Positions 46,847-58,793 of a DNA stretch of 64,000 nucleotides are shown here, one piece after another. The position numbers were made by a program, and so were the translations under genes. The notes beneath the pieces were generated by a model. It had not been told where the DNA came from. It ran no database searches and saw only the letters and a list, made by a program, of their open reading frames with translations. Where the stretch lies: assembly GCA_033297075.1 (NCBI GenBank), contig MU858060.1, positions 310,001 through 374,000 on the forward strand. The letters run 5' to 3'. Every line of letters starts with the position of its first letter. Within the stretch, counting starts at the first letter, position 1. The stretch comes from Rhypophila decipiens (taxonomy: Eukaryota; Ascomycota; Sordariomycetes; Sordariales; Naviculisporaceae).

Positions 46847-47737
46847 TTTTTTCTCTTTTGGTTTTTTGTTGCTGTAGAGAGTGAGGATGGCGGAAGGCGG
46901 TTATGTGTTTCTTTTCTTCTTTTTGTACATTAGCATGGGAATTCGAGTAGAGTTGGTGGGTGGGTGGTTTAGAGTTCGTCAGGTTGGTGGATGGGCATTG
47001 CGAATGGGCATCTTGATAGGGGGGGAGATGACATCGGCAGGAGGGGTCCCTGATCATCATCACCTGGAGCTGCGGGTCCCACTAATATGGAGTATGAACC
47101 TCTTTGGACCGCGGTACCAATACCACAGGCCGGTATTCCCTTCAGACCCGCTGTTAATGAACTCTATTTTTACTATGACGGAATTGATCGCTCTACTAGA
47201 ACTCTTAACAGCCCCGTAATTTCTGAGCGATGTCCGGTATTCTCGCAATACTTCCCGGACCCCAAGCATCCGTACGAAGGCCCGGCCGGCCCGACTCCGA
47301 AGACCGATTCCCATGCGCACCAGCAGGTCAGGAGGGACCGGATCCGGCCGAAGAATTCGACGGAATATTTGGTGACCGAAGTACGGTAGGTACAAAGCAA
47401 AGCAACCGCGTTCATGCGTTCCTTCCCCCTCACAACTCCCAACATCTTCACGAAGAGAGAGTGTCTCTTGTAACTTCCTCGAGGCACCAACATACAATTA
47501 TGTCCTAGGGGTCGCCAAAGAATATCCATCCTCACGAGGATATTATTCGGTAATTAGCCTTTGAAATAATCAAGATTCACACAAGCCCTTGATAACGAAA
47601 GTATCAGTAACATCATGACTGCGTTGTGCAACAAAAACAAAAGGCAAGTGTACCATATGATATACACATTCCAGCCATTACCATTATATCATTCAGTCTG
47701 CTAGAGAGAGAAAGTGCAATCCCAGTTTGCCACAGCA
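46847..47737. other. Intergenic SNF8-AAR2
   Basis: 891 bp with the SNF8 promoter and the AAR2 3' region, both genes reading leftward. Only small overlapping frames are present. Confidence 0.6.
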
Positions 47738-49429
47738 CTATTCGTCGTTGAATGAAACAAGCCCACGCTCCCGCCCATTCTCGTCCAAGTCAACCACAAC
47801 AGGGAGCAAGTCGTCGTCGTCCTCATCGTCCTCATAGGTCTCCGAATCGTTACCGTAATCAATCTTTGTCTTCTCGCTTCGCAAGTCCCATTTATACTTC
47901 CAGAGCCATGCCTCAAGATCGTCAAAAACCTTGCCGACTTCCTGTTGGTCGACCGTGGCCTGGTCTCCCAACGCGAGCAGCAATTCGTTCAGTTGCCGCT
48001 TGTATATAGCCAGTGCCCTTTCTAACCTCCACTTGTTCTTTACGTGGGTGCTAAAAATTGGCTTCTCACTACTGAGGCCTTCCATCCTTTCGCCATCATT
48101 CGCTCCCCCGGAGTTTTCTAGGTACTCTGCCGTGTGAATCAGCTGAGAATGGAGGGTACGTAAAAGGTCTCGACACAGCTCCGGACGGTGGTGAACAAGT
48201 TGCCATGAGCGAAGGACAATCTTGAGCACGAGATCCCACCATTGCTCCAGGCAGGCCGAGTTTCCCAGTATTGTGCCCGTCAGGTAGGTGAACTGTAGCT
48301 CGGCTACGATGTCGCGCTCCGTAGCATTGGCGGTCGGATTGTTTAGGAGGGCGAGAACCCGGTTGGATGTGTCGATCGCGATGGGGTCTGGACCTTGGAT
48401 GGTAGGATGGACGTCTAGAAGATCGAGATCCGCAAAGTCCTGGGCAAACAAAAAGTTCAGCTCGCTACTGACAGCAGCCTTGTAGGCCTTGCCTGTCGTT
48501 CTGTCGTACACGGAGAGGTGGGTATCCCCCTTGACACAGTCGGAAGAGTCCACGAGCCACTCGTGTACGTGCTTTTTCCCTGTGACTCTTTCAAGAAAGG
48601 TCTCGGATATCGCCCACGTTAGCTGCTGCCATAATGCGCTTGGTTTAGCGCCGCGCGGTGACTCGAACTGCGTGACTAGTCCAGGAGGAGGTCCCGTGTT
48701 ATTCCGACTGTGGTCAGGAAGCTGGTACTTCCTTAGTGTAGGGTAAATAGATTCAATATTGGCTTTCAACTCATCCGTCTCGCACTGACTCGCAACATCG
48801 CCAAGAATCTCATTGTACTTGTCCCACTGCTTTGCCCGTATCCGCCCGGTTTGTGTTGTAACATACCAATAACCACAGCGAGGCGCGGGTCCATGCTGTT
48901 CGTCAGACTGTTGGTCCTGGGATCCTCCTCGTTCTTGCCGCGACGCGAGTTGCTGTACCCAAAGGAAATGAGGACCAGGGGTAATATCTCTGAATCCGTC
49001 GTCTCCTGGTTTCGTAGTCAAGAATGCCATGTCATCATGCCCAACCATAAAATGGCTGGGCAGTTCCAAAAGTCGAAAGATATCGCCGCTTTTGAGGCAC
49101 TTGTTTGGGGGGTGAGATACCTGTAGCCGCTTCTCCTCGGTTATCTGATCCAGGGCTTGCGTGGACGCCTCCGACTCCTGCTGTCCGGGGGAGACGATCA
49201 GCTGGCCGATGGGTATGGTACCAATTGCCCGTACTGAGTCGCAGGATTTCACTGACAACTGTCTGGAAAACCTCGGGTGGACCACAGAAGGCTTGCTTGG
49301 TGACAAGCTCCGTTCTGAATATGCCGGTGATTGATTGCCAGACAGAGCAGAGGCGATGGACGAGGACTCAGCTGTCTCGATCTTCACGGCTGGTGCTAAC
49401 ATGGCACCGGCGGTCTCACTGGAGGCCAT
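47738..49429 (-). CDS. AAR2: AAR2-family U5 snRNP assembly factor
   Basis: A single exon of 563 aa. After a Ser-rich, probably disordered ~80-residue N-terminus comes the AAR2 N-domain: IGTIPIGQLIVSPGQQ, GDIFRLLELPSHFMVGHDD and the hallmark FRDITPGPHFLWVQ. The C-terminal helical domain includes AELQFTYLTGTILGNSACLE, QWWDLVLKIVLRSW and LHSQLIHTAEYLENSGGAND. It ends in an acidic tail (SETYEDDEDDDDLLPVVVDL). In yeast, Aar2 holds Prp8 in a precursor U5 snRNP in the cytoplasm and is replaced by Brr2 on nuclear maturation. The N-terminal extension and the insert around residues 165-185 (QERGGSQDQQSDEQHGPAP) make it longer than yeast Aar2 (355 aa). No internal intron signal is needed. Confidence 0.88.
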   Translation of the reverse strand: MASSETAGAMLAPAVKIETAESSSIASALSGNQSPAYSERSLSPSKPSVVHPRFSRQLSVKSCDSVRAIGTIPIGQLIVSPGQQESEASTQALDQITEEKRLQVSHPPNKCLKSGDIFRLLELPSHFMVGHDDMAFLTTKPGDDGFRDITPGPHFLWVQQLASRQERGGSQDQQSDEQHGPAPRCGYWYVTTQTGRIRAKQWDKYNEILGDVASQCETDELKANIESIYPTLRKYQLPDHSRNNTGPPPGLVTQFESPRGAKPSALWQQLTWAISETFLERVTGKKHVHEWLVDSSDCVKGDTHLSVYDRTTGKAYKAAVSSELNFLFAQDFADLDLLDVHPTIQGPDPIAIDTSNRVLALLNNPTANATERDIVAELQFTYLTGTILGNSACLEQWWDLVLKIVLRSWQLVHHRPELCRDLLRTLHSQLIHTAEYLENSGGANDGERMEGLSSEKPIFSTHVKNKWRLERALAIYKRQLNELLLALGDQATVDQQEVGKVFDDLEAWLWKYKWDLRSEKTKIDYGNDSETYEDDEDDDDLLPVVVDLDENGRERGLVSFNDE

Positions 49430-50087
49430 GATATTTGTCCAGACTATTTGCAGCTACCGGTAATCGTCCCAGAGTGAAATACGGGCAGGAGGTCTAAAAA
49501 TGTCCAATGCGGACGCGAGAAGGGTAGCTAGGCCCCGGGAAGGCTAACCAACATTAGGTTTGTATCGCTATACGAAAGTTTTCCAGAAGATATGGCAGAC
49601 CACTTGAACGTACATGTAACCGATAATCGTGCGCAACAGTCGAAGAAGGCACAAGGCCTTGGATAACAGTGCTATGCTATGGTCAAGCCGCGAGTCTGAG
49701 ACCAACCCACGAGAGAAATTCCAGATGATGCCGAACTTTTATGCAGTTGAAGAGAAAAACGTTCGTAAGTGTAAGTCTGTGTTATGAGAGAACTTCTTGG
49801 GTTGACCCGGCGTACAGAACGGTGATGGTCGGACGTCAGCAGAACTGGAGTCCTCAAAAATCAAGCTCTGAACTGAAAAGGCCGCGAAGATAATGCACTA
49901 GCCCCACGACGTCATCTTGTCGATAGGCTGAAATGCGAAACACGGCGCTTTTATATCAAAACCATCAAGTATCCGTCCCTTGAACTTGACGCAGTGATTC
50001 GTGATATATCTGGCAGCTATTAGTTATGCCTCGGGTAAAATGATGGAAAAGAATGGTCTTATCTTGTCGAGCCTGAACTTGGTCCAT

Positions 50088-50098
50088 GTACGGAGTAC
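50088..50098 (+). repeat. GTACGGAGTAC dispersed motif
   Basis: An exact copy, 28 bp left of a perfect 8-bp inverted repeat (TATAATAC, 7-base loop, GTATTATA, 50126-50148). Confidence 0.85.
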
Positions 50099-50125
50099 AG
50101 TGTGGGATGAAACTCCGCGTAACGG

Positions 50126-50148
50126 TATAATACATACATCGTATTATA
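50126..50148. repeat. Perfect inverted repeat, 8-bp arms
   Basis: TATAATAC (50126-50133), loop ATACATC, GTATTATA (50141-50148). A+T-rich hairpin with no coding context. Confidence 0.7.
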
Positions 50149-50392
50149 GGCTTGTAATATTCGTATTACCCGTACCCCTAACACACGTGGCGTGAAATAT
50201 GTTAGTTGTATCCGTATCGGACTCGGAAAACCAAGCAGCTATTTCACCCTGCACGCATTGAAACCAACTCCGAAGGGGCCAGAATCGCCGCGAGAATGAT
50301 ATTCAAACGAATCAATTCTTAAAAAGTCTGGGCTCTGTTCACCACTGTCAAACTCGAGCTGTCCAGCCGGTGACGATCATCTGTAGGGAGTG

Positions 50393-50407
50393 TAACCCTA
50401 ACCCTTA
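50393..50407 (+). repeat. Telomere-like CCCTAA repeats
   Basis: TAACCCTAACCCTTA carries two consecutive units of the fungal telomere sequence (TTAGGG on the other strand) inside the chromosome. It could be a Tbf1-type binding site or a repair scar. Confidence 0.6.
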
Positions 50408-50892
50408 TTTTTCAGTGTGCACAACGACATTGGTCGCAGACAAACTCCGTTCTGCCCTTCTTTTTAAACTGGGCTAGAACATCATTGCCAGCACATGTGC
50501 TTCTAGTGGTTTATACCATGTGTCGATCATCGTCACCGGCACAACCCGAGATCTTAGTTCCGATTCACGCTGTTAGGGGCTGGATAGCGCCCGATGTTTG
50601 TTCAACTGCTGGTGGTGGGAGCGGATGTTACAGTGTGAGGAATTTTACTGGGTGTCGATCAAATCGAGAGGTACAACACTCCCTGGTGTCAGGCTAAGCA
50701 GAAACTAAACACCACGACCAACGGGAGGGTGTATGGTACATCGGTGTATACAGTATGGATTCGTTAGAGGATTTAGCCTCCAGCCACGCGAGAGACCGGC
50801 TCGGTGTCCCAGTGAACCATGTCCCCGGTAAAAAAAAGAAGCTTAAACGAGGAAAGGGCGGTCCCGGATTTTATTTTAGTCTTGTGTGACGT

Positions 50893-50918
50893 GGCCATGG
50901 GCCGGCCATGGGCCGGCC
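50893..50918 (+). repeat. 11-bp tandem repeat GGCCATGGGCC
   Basis: Two perfect copies (50893-50903, 50904-50914) followed by GGCC. G+C-rich and overlapping with several palindromes (GGCCGGCC). Confidence 0.85.
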
Positions 50919-53900
50919 GCTTTGCTCGGGCGGGAACCTGGAAGGGGACAAGGCCGGAATAATAGCTGGACGGAATTAACACCTTGAAACCCCGAGTGGG
51001 TATCCGTAACAGATTTCTTACTCCCAACAACTTATCAGCAAACGTGGGCACGAATGACCGGTATCAAAATCGCCGCATTTCGGGCCGGAGTGACGGAGTC
51101 TGGGATTGACGGCTGTGAGCGGGAAGCCATCCGGACACTTACAGGTCCCGACCCGACCCGGCACCCGGTATCACTTTCCTTCCTCTAATCTCTATCCTTC
51201 ACCGTGTTCGATTCCAGTTGGAAACCTCATGATCGGGGACTTTCTGATTTCATCCTCCTAGATTTCTCTAGTATTTTCTTCTTCCTCCAAGTACCACGTC
51301 ATAATACTAACCTTGGTCAGCAATTCTTGCCGCTCGAGGATTGTTCAAGTCTTCCTCTCATCTCCTCATCAGCAAATGGTCGTCAACTTGCCTCAAGAGC
51401 AGTTCGTGTGTTGTACCCGGGGCCTCTTCATTCACCTTGCCTTGGCATCAAGCAGCATCACATCGCCAACACAGAACCGCTTCCTCGATATTACGCAGTG
51501 CTGAACACCCAGCTTGGCAGACAGATTGCATTCTGCATCAATATCGGTACATTAAGCCACGGCACAGGGTCATATATATTCCTCGTATCGCACATGCGTG
51601 GATCTCCTGTGCAGTAATCTGTTGATATCTTGACAATGTTACATAGTGTGCAACAGCGCCCCTGTTGCATATGCGCGTCTGCCATCACCCGGGGAGAGCA
51701 GAGTCTCCCCAGGTAAAATACCGGGTATGTGCCCCCTAGCTACCTCATGCTACGGCGCCGTCCACTGACCCGTATCATCGTCAAATAAACTCGAGGACCG
51801 CCAAACCGTCTTCCTACCTGTATCTTCAAATCAGGCACCACCTTCCGACAGATACAAGGTAGGGCAGCTCGTTGAGTTACGAAAGCACAAGCGTTTTTTC
51901 CAAATTTGTCTGCTGCAGCTTATCTCGTATTCAGGTCCAACAAGGCCAAAAATACATTACACTTTGTTCGGCACTCGGAATTGATGTCCCCTGCTGTGCG
52001 CCAATTCACCCCTGGTGTCCCGTTTAAACGCGGACATGCGCGTTGCTGCCGGTTCACAAGAGGACTGCTGCCCAGTAACATTTGTTGACATACTCTGGCA
52101 GCTCTCATCTTGCTGGAAAGTTGCTGCTCTCCTGCCTTGTATAATCCTCGCCGCTCCACTCACTCTATTCTGTCGTTTCAATATACTTGGGATGGCCCGC
52201 CACGAGAAACTCTGGAATATCTTTAGCACCCCATAGAAATGGTCTTCCAGAAGGTCATATGTCGTACATAGGATGCCGGCGTGCAAATCACTGTCGCTTG
52301 CTACTACCTTAGTCGTGGTCCGGATGTTGTGCCACCCGACCAGTTGAGTTGGCCTGGGATCTTGGACAAGACGTGGCACCGTATGACAAAAATGAGGCAA
52401 GACTTGCTCGTCGTTTTCGATTTTTGTTTCCCTTTTCCCTCCCATTCTTACCCAGGCTTCCCGAGAGGTGTGGTTACACAAGAATTCGACCCCCCGGGCG
52501 GTACAGCATGGATGTTTTGCAGACCCCCAGCGGTCCCCAGGAAACAAAGTCGCCGTGCCACAGGCCGGCTGTTCTTCCCCGGCTTTGTACGTAAAATTGG
52601 GATGAGCCTCCTGTGCCTTAGGCGGCATCCCCAGGCCTTTCATACACATCGCAAGGTGTGTGTACTGGTTCCGCTAGACGCTCATCCTTCATAACAAGGA
52701 ATATAATTTTGACTGTCGCCCTCTCAAGCCTGCTTGGTTTCTGTATCCCGTATACATCATGACGTCGCGCACCCGTCCTGTCACCCGTCAGCCGTTCCGT
52801 CGAACCACATTGTGCCATGTCACAAATGCAGGAGTCGCGATCTCAAGTCCGCTTCCCAGGGAACCCATGGACGAGCCCGAATCGGGCCGGTCGCTGAGCT
52901 TTGCAGATGAACTGACCGCCCATGCCAAGACTACGTCGCTGGACTCCCACCAAGTTGCGAGCGTTCCGTACTTGTAGTGTAATCGGAAAGTTGGGGGTGG
53001 GTTGATGGTCCAAGACATTGGTAAACTAAGTCTCGAACTCCACGAACATGCATCTGGTTCCGTGGCGCAGGACGGTACCACCGGTAAACCACGGGAAGGA
53101 TTCTTCTAGAAAGCAAAACCGAAACAAAATCAAGTAGCCCGAATCCCAGTCCCTCAAAAAGGAAACTAAGGCACGTCATATCATAGACCGGCTGTCCTTC
53201 CCGCCGAGCCTCAAGCTGTAAGTGAGACCAGAATGCAACGCTGCTTCAGCGATGATTACTGCCAAGATGGAAAAGAAAAGAAAAGGGGGCGTCATCTGCT
53301 AAAACATCACAAGTAAACAACAGCCCAGGGCAAGCAGGGTCCTTGAAAATTAAAAACCTGGTCTATTTTACTGAAACTTCACTGAAGGGTATATATCTAT
53401 GGTGTGCTGTATATACATACGGGCAATGACCAAATGCAAGGGCGGCAGTATTCAAGACCCTTTGATCCCCCAAGCTTTTCCAGTCCTTTCCTTCTCTTAA
53501 CACCGCCAAATTCGAGACCGACAACAGATATATGGCACTGTGTTGCTTCATCTCACTTTGCTTTTCTCACATTCGCTCTCACCACAACCATGTATCTTTC
53601 AGCTTCAACATCTCGCCGCGTCATCTCGTTCGAATCAGAGGATAAACTGAATCCCATTAACGCCCCAGCACCGGCAAGAAGCATTGTCCTCTTCTTAAAT
53701 ATACAACTCTCTCACTCCAACCTCATTCTCCCCACAGTCCCTCTCTTCAATACATGCATCCATGAGGGAGTCTTCCAACCCCAGACAAAAAAACCCAGCC
53801 TGAAACAACCACGATAAATTTCCCATTTCCTTGATAAAACTTGGGGGTATTTCCAGCCAGACAATGCAATTACATGTTTCTTTTGTGCTCAAAAACAGGA

Positions 53901-54907
53901 ACCAGAGCGTAAATGAGAGCTGCCAAAGCAAATTTCAAAGGAAGACAAAAGAGAGGGAAAATAAAAGGGTTGGCCAACCGAAGCCTAAAAGCAAAAATGA
54001 CGAGAAATTTTGGGTTTCTCTTCGCCGTTGGGGGTATCTGAGAATATACACAGGAAATGGATTATATCCTGGGGTAGGAAATAAATCGTCACCCCATGAA
54101 ATAAACAAATATGAAGAGAGAAGGAAAGTGAAGAAGAAAAAAACACCACCAACACCATGCCACTCGCCTCAACTGCAAGAAACCCAAAAATGATTGAGAA
54201 GATTTTCTGGTCCAGAGAGATCAAAATGCAGAGACAGGTCCCAGACATAGAGGCCTTCGTACATCATAGTGCTTCCTCTCCTTTCCAGACAACCATCACC
54301 GTCTGTCACCTATCCAACTGCCCCCATGCACGCACATCAAAAAAGCTCAAGTGTGTATCCGCTCCAATGATGCAAGAAATAATTTTGGTTGAAAGAGAGA
54401 GGGGGGAGAAATGTTGCGCCACAACCAACATACCGGATTCAGATGCGAGACGTGAGTCAAAACGAAGACAGCAAATCAAAGAGAGAGATGAATAAGGATC
54501 AGAGAGGTGACTTAGCTCCGACATGTGAACACGAGGGGTCTGACACATCCCCACTGCCGATATCACAAGGAAGAAAGGTTAAATCGACCCTTTTGCCATC
54601 GTAAATGCATCAAGTTCCCACAGCCTGACAAAAGCCGAAAAAACAGGAGCGAAAGGGCAAGTGGAAGAAAATCATTAGGGGACGGCAGACGCAGCGAAAA
54701 GAAAATGGCCGGAATTTGGTGCAGATCTCCGCCAAACAGCGGCCATTTATTTTTCGCTATGCCTGAACGGTAAGGAAAGTGAAAGCTATGAACAATAAAA
54801 ACTTGTCTCCTTAATAAACAGATGGGTATGTGCAAACAGAGTGCCAAAACGGAAATAGGTATCAATCTTGCGGGTTCGACCATGCTGGGCGGAGTATTTT
54901 TTCCGGA

Positions 54908-54923
54908 TTTCGGCCTTTCGGCC
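54908..54923 (+). repeat. Tandem TTTCGGCC in CON7 3' region
   Basis: Two perfect adjacent copies of TTTCGGCC, 16 bp past the CON7 stop on the transcribed side. It can form a small GGCC hairpin in the mRNA. Confidence 0.6.
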
Positions 54924-54938
54924 GTCATCGGAGGTGGC

Positions 54939-56830
54939 TCAGTGATTCGGTTGCCCGCCGTTATCTGTCGTACGCTCGTGATTAGCACATGGATTCCTTG
55001 AGAAGAACACTCAATTGAATTGAAGAGGAGAAAGATGAAACCAAAAGATGGGGCTCACGTTGATTATACATTTGTGGATTAGGTGCTCCGTAAGGGGAGT
55101 TGGGTGAATAAGCAGAGCCATACACATGGCCTGCGCTGTAATCACCAGGAAGGGATCCCTGGATTCCGGCCGAAGGGGGAGCCGGGTACTGGGCAGCCTG
55201 ATATCCGATCGGCGGCAGTTGAACCTGTCTCGATCCCGGGTAGGTTGTCGGCGGCTGATTGCCATCGGTGGCGCTTTGGGGGTCCGCAGCGCTCTGTGCC
55301 GACGCAGCAGCAGCGCGCTGGCGTTCCTCTTCCGCCTTGCGCGCGGCTTCCTCTTCCTTTTTCCGGGCTTTCCACTCTTTTCTGATTTCCTTGAACTCTG
55401 CATTAAGGAAAGAAACGGGTTAGCATCTGAACATGAAAGAAACAGCCTGTGATGCGGACCACAAAACAGAGAAGCTTTGACTGCCTCCGCGTAATGCCGA
55501 GCTGACTTTTTGCCCAACCCACAACTTTGAGTTTTGTTGCAAGTAAAATGGGTCTTCCACGGGCCATCTTTCGGTCAGGAGAGATGGCGCCCTAGTGGAA
55601 CAGCCACCGCAAGCCGCACAGCAGGCGGTTATCGATTTGTTGACAAGACCCCATTCTGACCGGTTTTTGCATTGGCAGTTGGGCTTGTGCCATCAAACAC
55701 ATCACAAGCATGACACAACCTTAACATGGGCGGGGATGGGTTCTTACCTTCAGGTGTTCGCTTTGTTCCGTGAGCCTGCATGGTCACATGTGCATTGAGG
55801 TGATTCAATGTGCCATACGCCTTTTCGCAGCCATTCCACCCACACTTGTACATGCGCTCAATTTCTTCGTACCTTCTCCTGGGCCTCTTATGCTGCTGGG
55901 CACCCGGGATGGGAACAAAAGAATATACCTGCCGGGGAAACCATAAAATAGGTCAGCTTAATTGTAAGAAAATCTCGAGGGCCCACAAAGCGCATAATAG
56001 ATGACTATTCCCGTGCACGAGGCACAAACCGGTGCTCGCCGAGATCGGGACATGGACATCTAAAACGCCTGCGGAGCTGCTTGTGGACCTACCTGGTTGG
56101 GACGCGCTTGCTGAGGCGCTGAGGTCGGCGTCTGAGGAAAAACATGATGCCCCGGGGTCACGGGTGGCTGGCTGTATCCTGACCAGTCCGGTCGAGGCTG
56201 CGGGTAATTTGGATGCGTAGCGTAGTGCTGGGCCATGTCTGCTGGGGGCGGTGCTGCGTAAGGCGTGTATTGACCGCCGTGAACAGTATATGTCGGACTC
56301 GGTTGTGCAATCGACGGATCTATAGGTACATCGCTGTCAGATCTGGCCTCCTGTGGGCTCTGATGGTTGTGTCCATCTTGTGAAGAGGACGGACTTGTTG
56401 GTGCTTGAGCCATACCTCCGCTGCTGCCGGTGGGGTTGGTAGCTGGGTGGTATGTCCGCTGGATATGCTCGGGGAAGGAGCTGGACCGCGCAGAGCTTGG
56501 GTAGGTACTGTATTCAGACGTGGGAGTGGCCGTGGTTGAGTAGTTGTTGGATCGCACTTCCTGCTGGGTGGTGTATGTCGCAGCAGATGCGTGATCTACA
56601 GAGGCCTCAGACTGGGTGTCGCCGAAGGTGCTTGGATAGGGCGAGGGCAAACCTGACTGCGTATACTCGGGTGCACCGCGTTCCATAGAGCCACCAGGGG
56701 GGGAGGGGAGGGCTGCCGAGTGCTTTCCCGAACCTTGTCGTCCAGCCGGGTGGGATCCGGAACGGTGGTTCAGCGACGTCGGCGGGGTGTTGACACAAGC
56801 TTGGTGTTGTTGTGTCGAATCCAGCAACAT
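54939..56830 (-). CDS. CON7: CON7-type C2H2 zinc-finger transcription factor
   Basis: Four exons, 56830-56093, 55928-55748, 55397-55059 and 54964-54939, giving 427 aa. Exon 1 encodes a Ser/Pro/Gln-rich region (SSSFPEHIQRTYHPATNPTG). Exon 2 carries the family core VYSFVPIPGAQQHKRPRRRY and the zinc finger YKCGWNGCEKAYGTLNHLNA...HVTMQAHG, with Cys-x4-Cys and His-x5-His. Exon 3 continues FKEIRKEWKARKKEEEAARK, a basic-charged helix, then a Tyr/Pro/Gln-rich tail; exon 4 adds the last residues (NGGQPNH). CON7 in Magnaporthe and Fusarium is a nuclear regulator of conidial and infection-related morphogenesis. The introns are longer than average (164, 350 and 94 nt). Upstream lie a short uORF and a possible 5'-UTR intron. 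An earlier start through further 5' exons cannot be excluded. Confidence 0.92.
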
Positions 56831-57000
56831 ACTACGGCTCGACAGGACGCGTCGCTGGCGGGAGGGTGTTGACAGACGATGACTTTGCTGTTAGATCTCC
56901 AGCCAGGGGCGGGCTCAATGGAGGTCGGCGGGCGACGGTGTGCTTTGCTTGCTGACCTGTGTCGAGTTTGGTCTGCGCGTCGCGAGCCTCTTCGTCGTCT

Positions 57001-57051
57001 CTACCCACGGGAAGGCGCGTAATAGGCGGGCAGAAGAAAACCAAAGTTCAT
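57001..57051 (-). promoter_or_regulatory. Upstream ORF in the CON7 leader
   Basis: ATG at 57051 opens a 16-codon frame (MNFGFLLPAYYAPSRG) that stops at 57003-57001, 170 bases before the CON7 start. If it lies in the transcript it could lower or condition CON7 translation. A possible leader intron runs just downstream, with donor GTCAGC near 56959 and acceptor CTAACAG near 56889. Confidence 0.35.
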
Positions 57052-57856
57052 GTACCAAAAGAAACCCAAGACCTGCAGCGGCTGGGATGGTGTATATGAT
57101 AGCGGCAGAAAGTAGCGTGCAGGCCGGGTTCGTCCGTCAGGGACGAGGATAGGATTAAATGGGCCTCTCAAGCCACGGCCTAGTCCACGAAGGATAGGTC
57201 GAGGAAGAAGGGTGGGCAGGGATCAGCCGAGTGTCTCCTCCAGATCCACGACGCCAACGGAGCCAGAGAGTGAAGAGGAGAATTGGTCGAGGGTGTGGTG
57301 GGGAAAGTCGAGAGGCACTAAAATAGTGTGTTCGACTCGGCGGAAAAAGGCGTGGGCTAACTCGGTCGTGTCTGCTGCCACTAGTGTCTCCAGCGGGCGG
57401 CGTGTGGGCAGCAACACACAACGCTTTCAACAATAGCCTTCTTTTTTTGTCACTCGTCTCCTGTGCGCTATAGTGAGCTAGCGCGAGGTCCGGGGAAACC
57501 AGGGTGATCCTCTCGCAGATAAGCTTGGTGATGTAAGGATATCTTTGTTCCCATAGGTTGTAATAATCCGGTCCCTTGGTACGTTGTGGTATGCACTGAC
57601 AGCGTTGCACTGCTGTGTTTATCCAACCTGACTCTGGCCCTGAGCTCTTTGGGTGTTCGTTTTGGGTGAACTTGCTGCCCCTTGGCCAGGTTCTAAAGTG
57701 ACGTGCAGAGATGGATTCCGTCAAGAAGGTTTGGGCGAGCGAGAGAAAATCGAGTCTAGTGCGGGAGGAGTAAATTTATATGAGCTGTTGGGGAAGGGTA
57801 GAGGCAAGGTGCCCACTGCCCGGTCGCTGAGAGGTGTGGAGAAAAGAGAAGGTATG

Positions 57857-57867
57857 GTACGGAGTAC
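57857..57867 (+). repeat. GTACGGAGTAC dispersed motif
   Basis: An exact copy in CON7 upstream DNA, about 1 kb before its start codon. A partial copy, GTACGGAGCA, follows near 57971. Confidence 0.85.
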
Positions 57868-58782
57868 AGCCTCCAGGTCTCCTGTACTGTAGAAATTTTC
57901 AAGGCCGGGCCTGTCGCTTGGACGGAGCAAGGTACCTCAGTACCGTGTGAGAGAAACGGTGTACAGTACGGTACGGAGCAGTCAAGGGTGGCCGGGTATT
58001 GCCCACCACACTTCTTTTGGTGTGGCCTATTTCCCTCCTTTCTTCTCGTCTCGAATTGCGCACACTATTGTCGACGGGAGGCTGTTGAAATAACAATTAG
58101 GACAGGTCAAGAAGATTCTAGTCTTGTTTAGACTAAAGTCATACCTTCGTTTGAGTTCGGTTTTGTGTGCTTCTTCGGGTCTCGGGAGGGAGCTTGTAAA
58201 ATGGTTGGGTTGCCTGGGTTAAGGTTGTGACGTTTTAGTCACGGATTGATGTTTTCTCCAAAATAAAAGAGAGGTGAGATGCGCTGAGATGAATTTCCGG
58301 GACGAGCGCCTTATCGATTCTGCTTAATTTGCATTTTATTCAGCTCCAGTTTCCCGATTATTCAAGCACAGGTACACCCTTGCGCTGGTTCTGCCTGCCG
58401 AGGCCAGGGTGTGATGCTCCTGCCACGCTGATTGCCTGTTGTTTTCCACACGCCGGTGCCGGTCGTGGCTTCTCCGATGACTCGTGGCGGATTCCCTTTC
58501 AAGGGTTGGCTGCGTACAAAAAACGGTAATGGCCCAGTAATTATCGCTTTCCAGGAAGTGGAATTTATCGTGGACTGCGCGACCTGAATGTCGTGGACTG
58601 ACGTGACGCGATAAAAAAAACACAGCTCTGCCCACCTTGGTACAACTGCTTCGGGTCAGTCAATATCTCGCGAGTGAAGAGCAGGGATCTGGAACTTGGG
58701 TGGTGAAAAGGTAAGACGCTGACCGCCTTGGTGGGTTGGCCGTGAATCAGGGGAAATGCGCACACTGTGGAAGATCGGGCAT

Positions 58783-58793
58783 GTACGGAGTAC
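58783..58793 (+). repeat. GTACGGAGTAC dispersed motif
   Basis: An exact copy. A degenerate CATACGGGGTACC follows within 10 bases. Confidence 0.85.

Larger units (their letters stand above)
49430..54938. other. 5.5 kb gene-free interval AAR2-CON7
   Basis: No gene was recognised. It contains one exact GTACGGAGTAC motif (50088-50098), an inverted repeat (50126-50148), a telomere-like TAACCCTAACCCTTA (50393-50407), an 11-bp tandem repeat (50893-50918) and a 230-codon minus-strand frame (51957-52649) of unknown status. The right end holds the CON7 3' untranslated region. Confidence 0.55.

Noticed and set aside
57155..57724. 189-codon minus frame upstream of CON7
   Set aside because: Arg/Ser/Pro-rich, no domain, overlaps equally open frames on the other strand.
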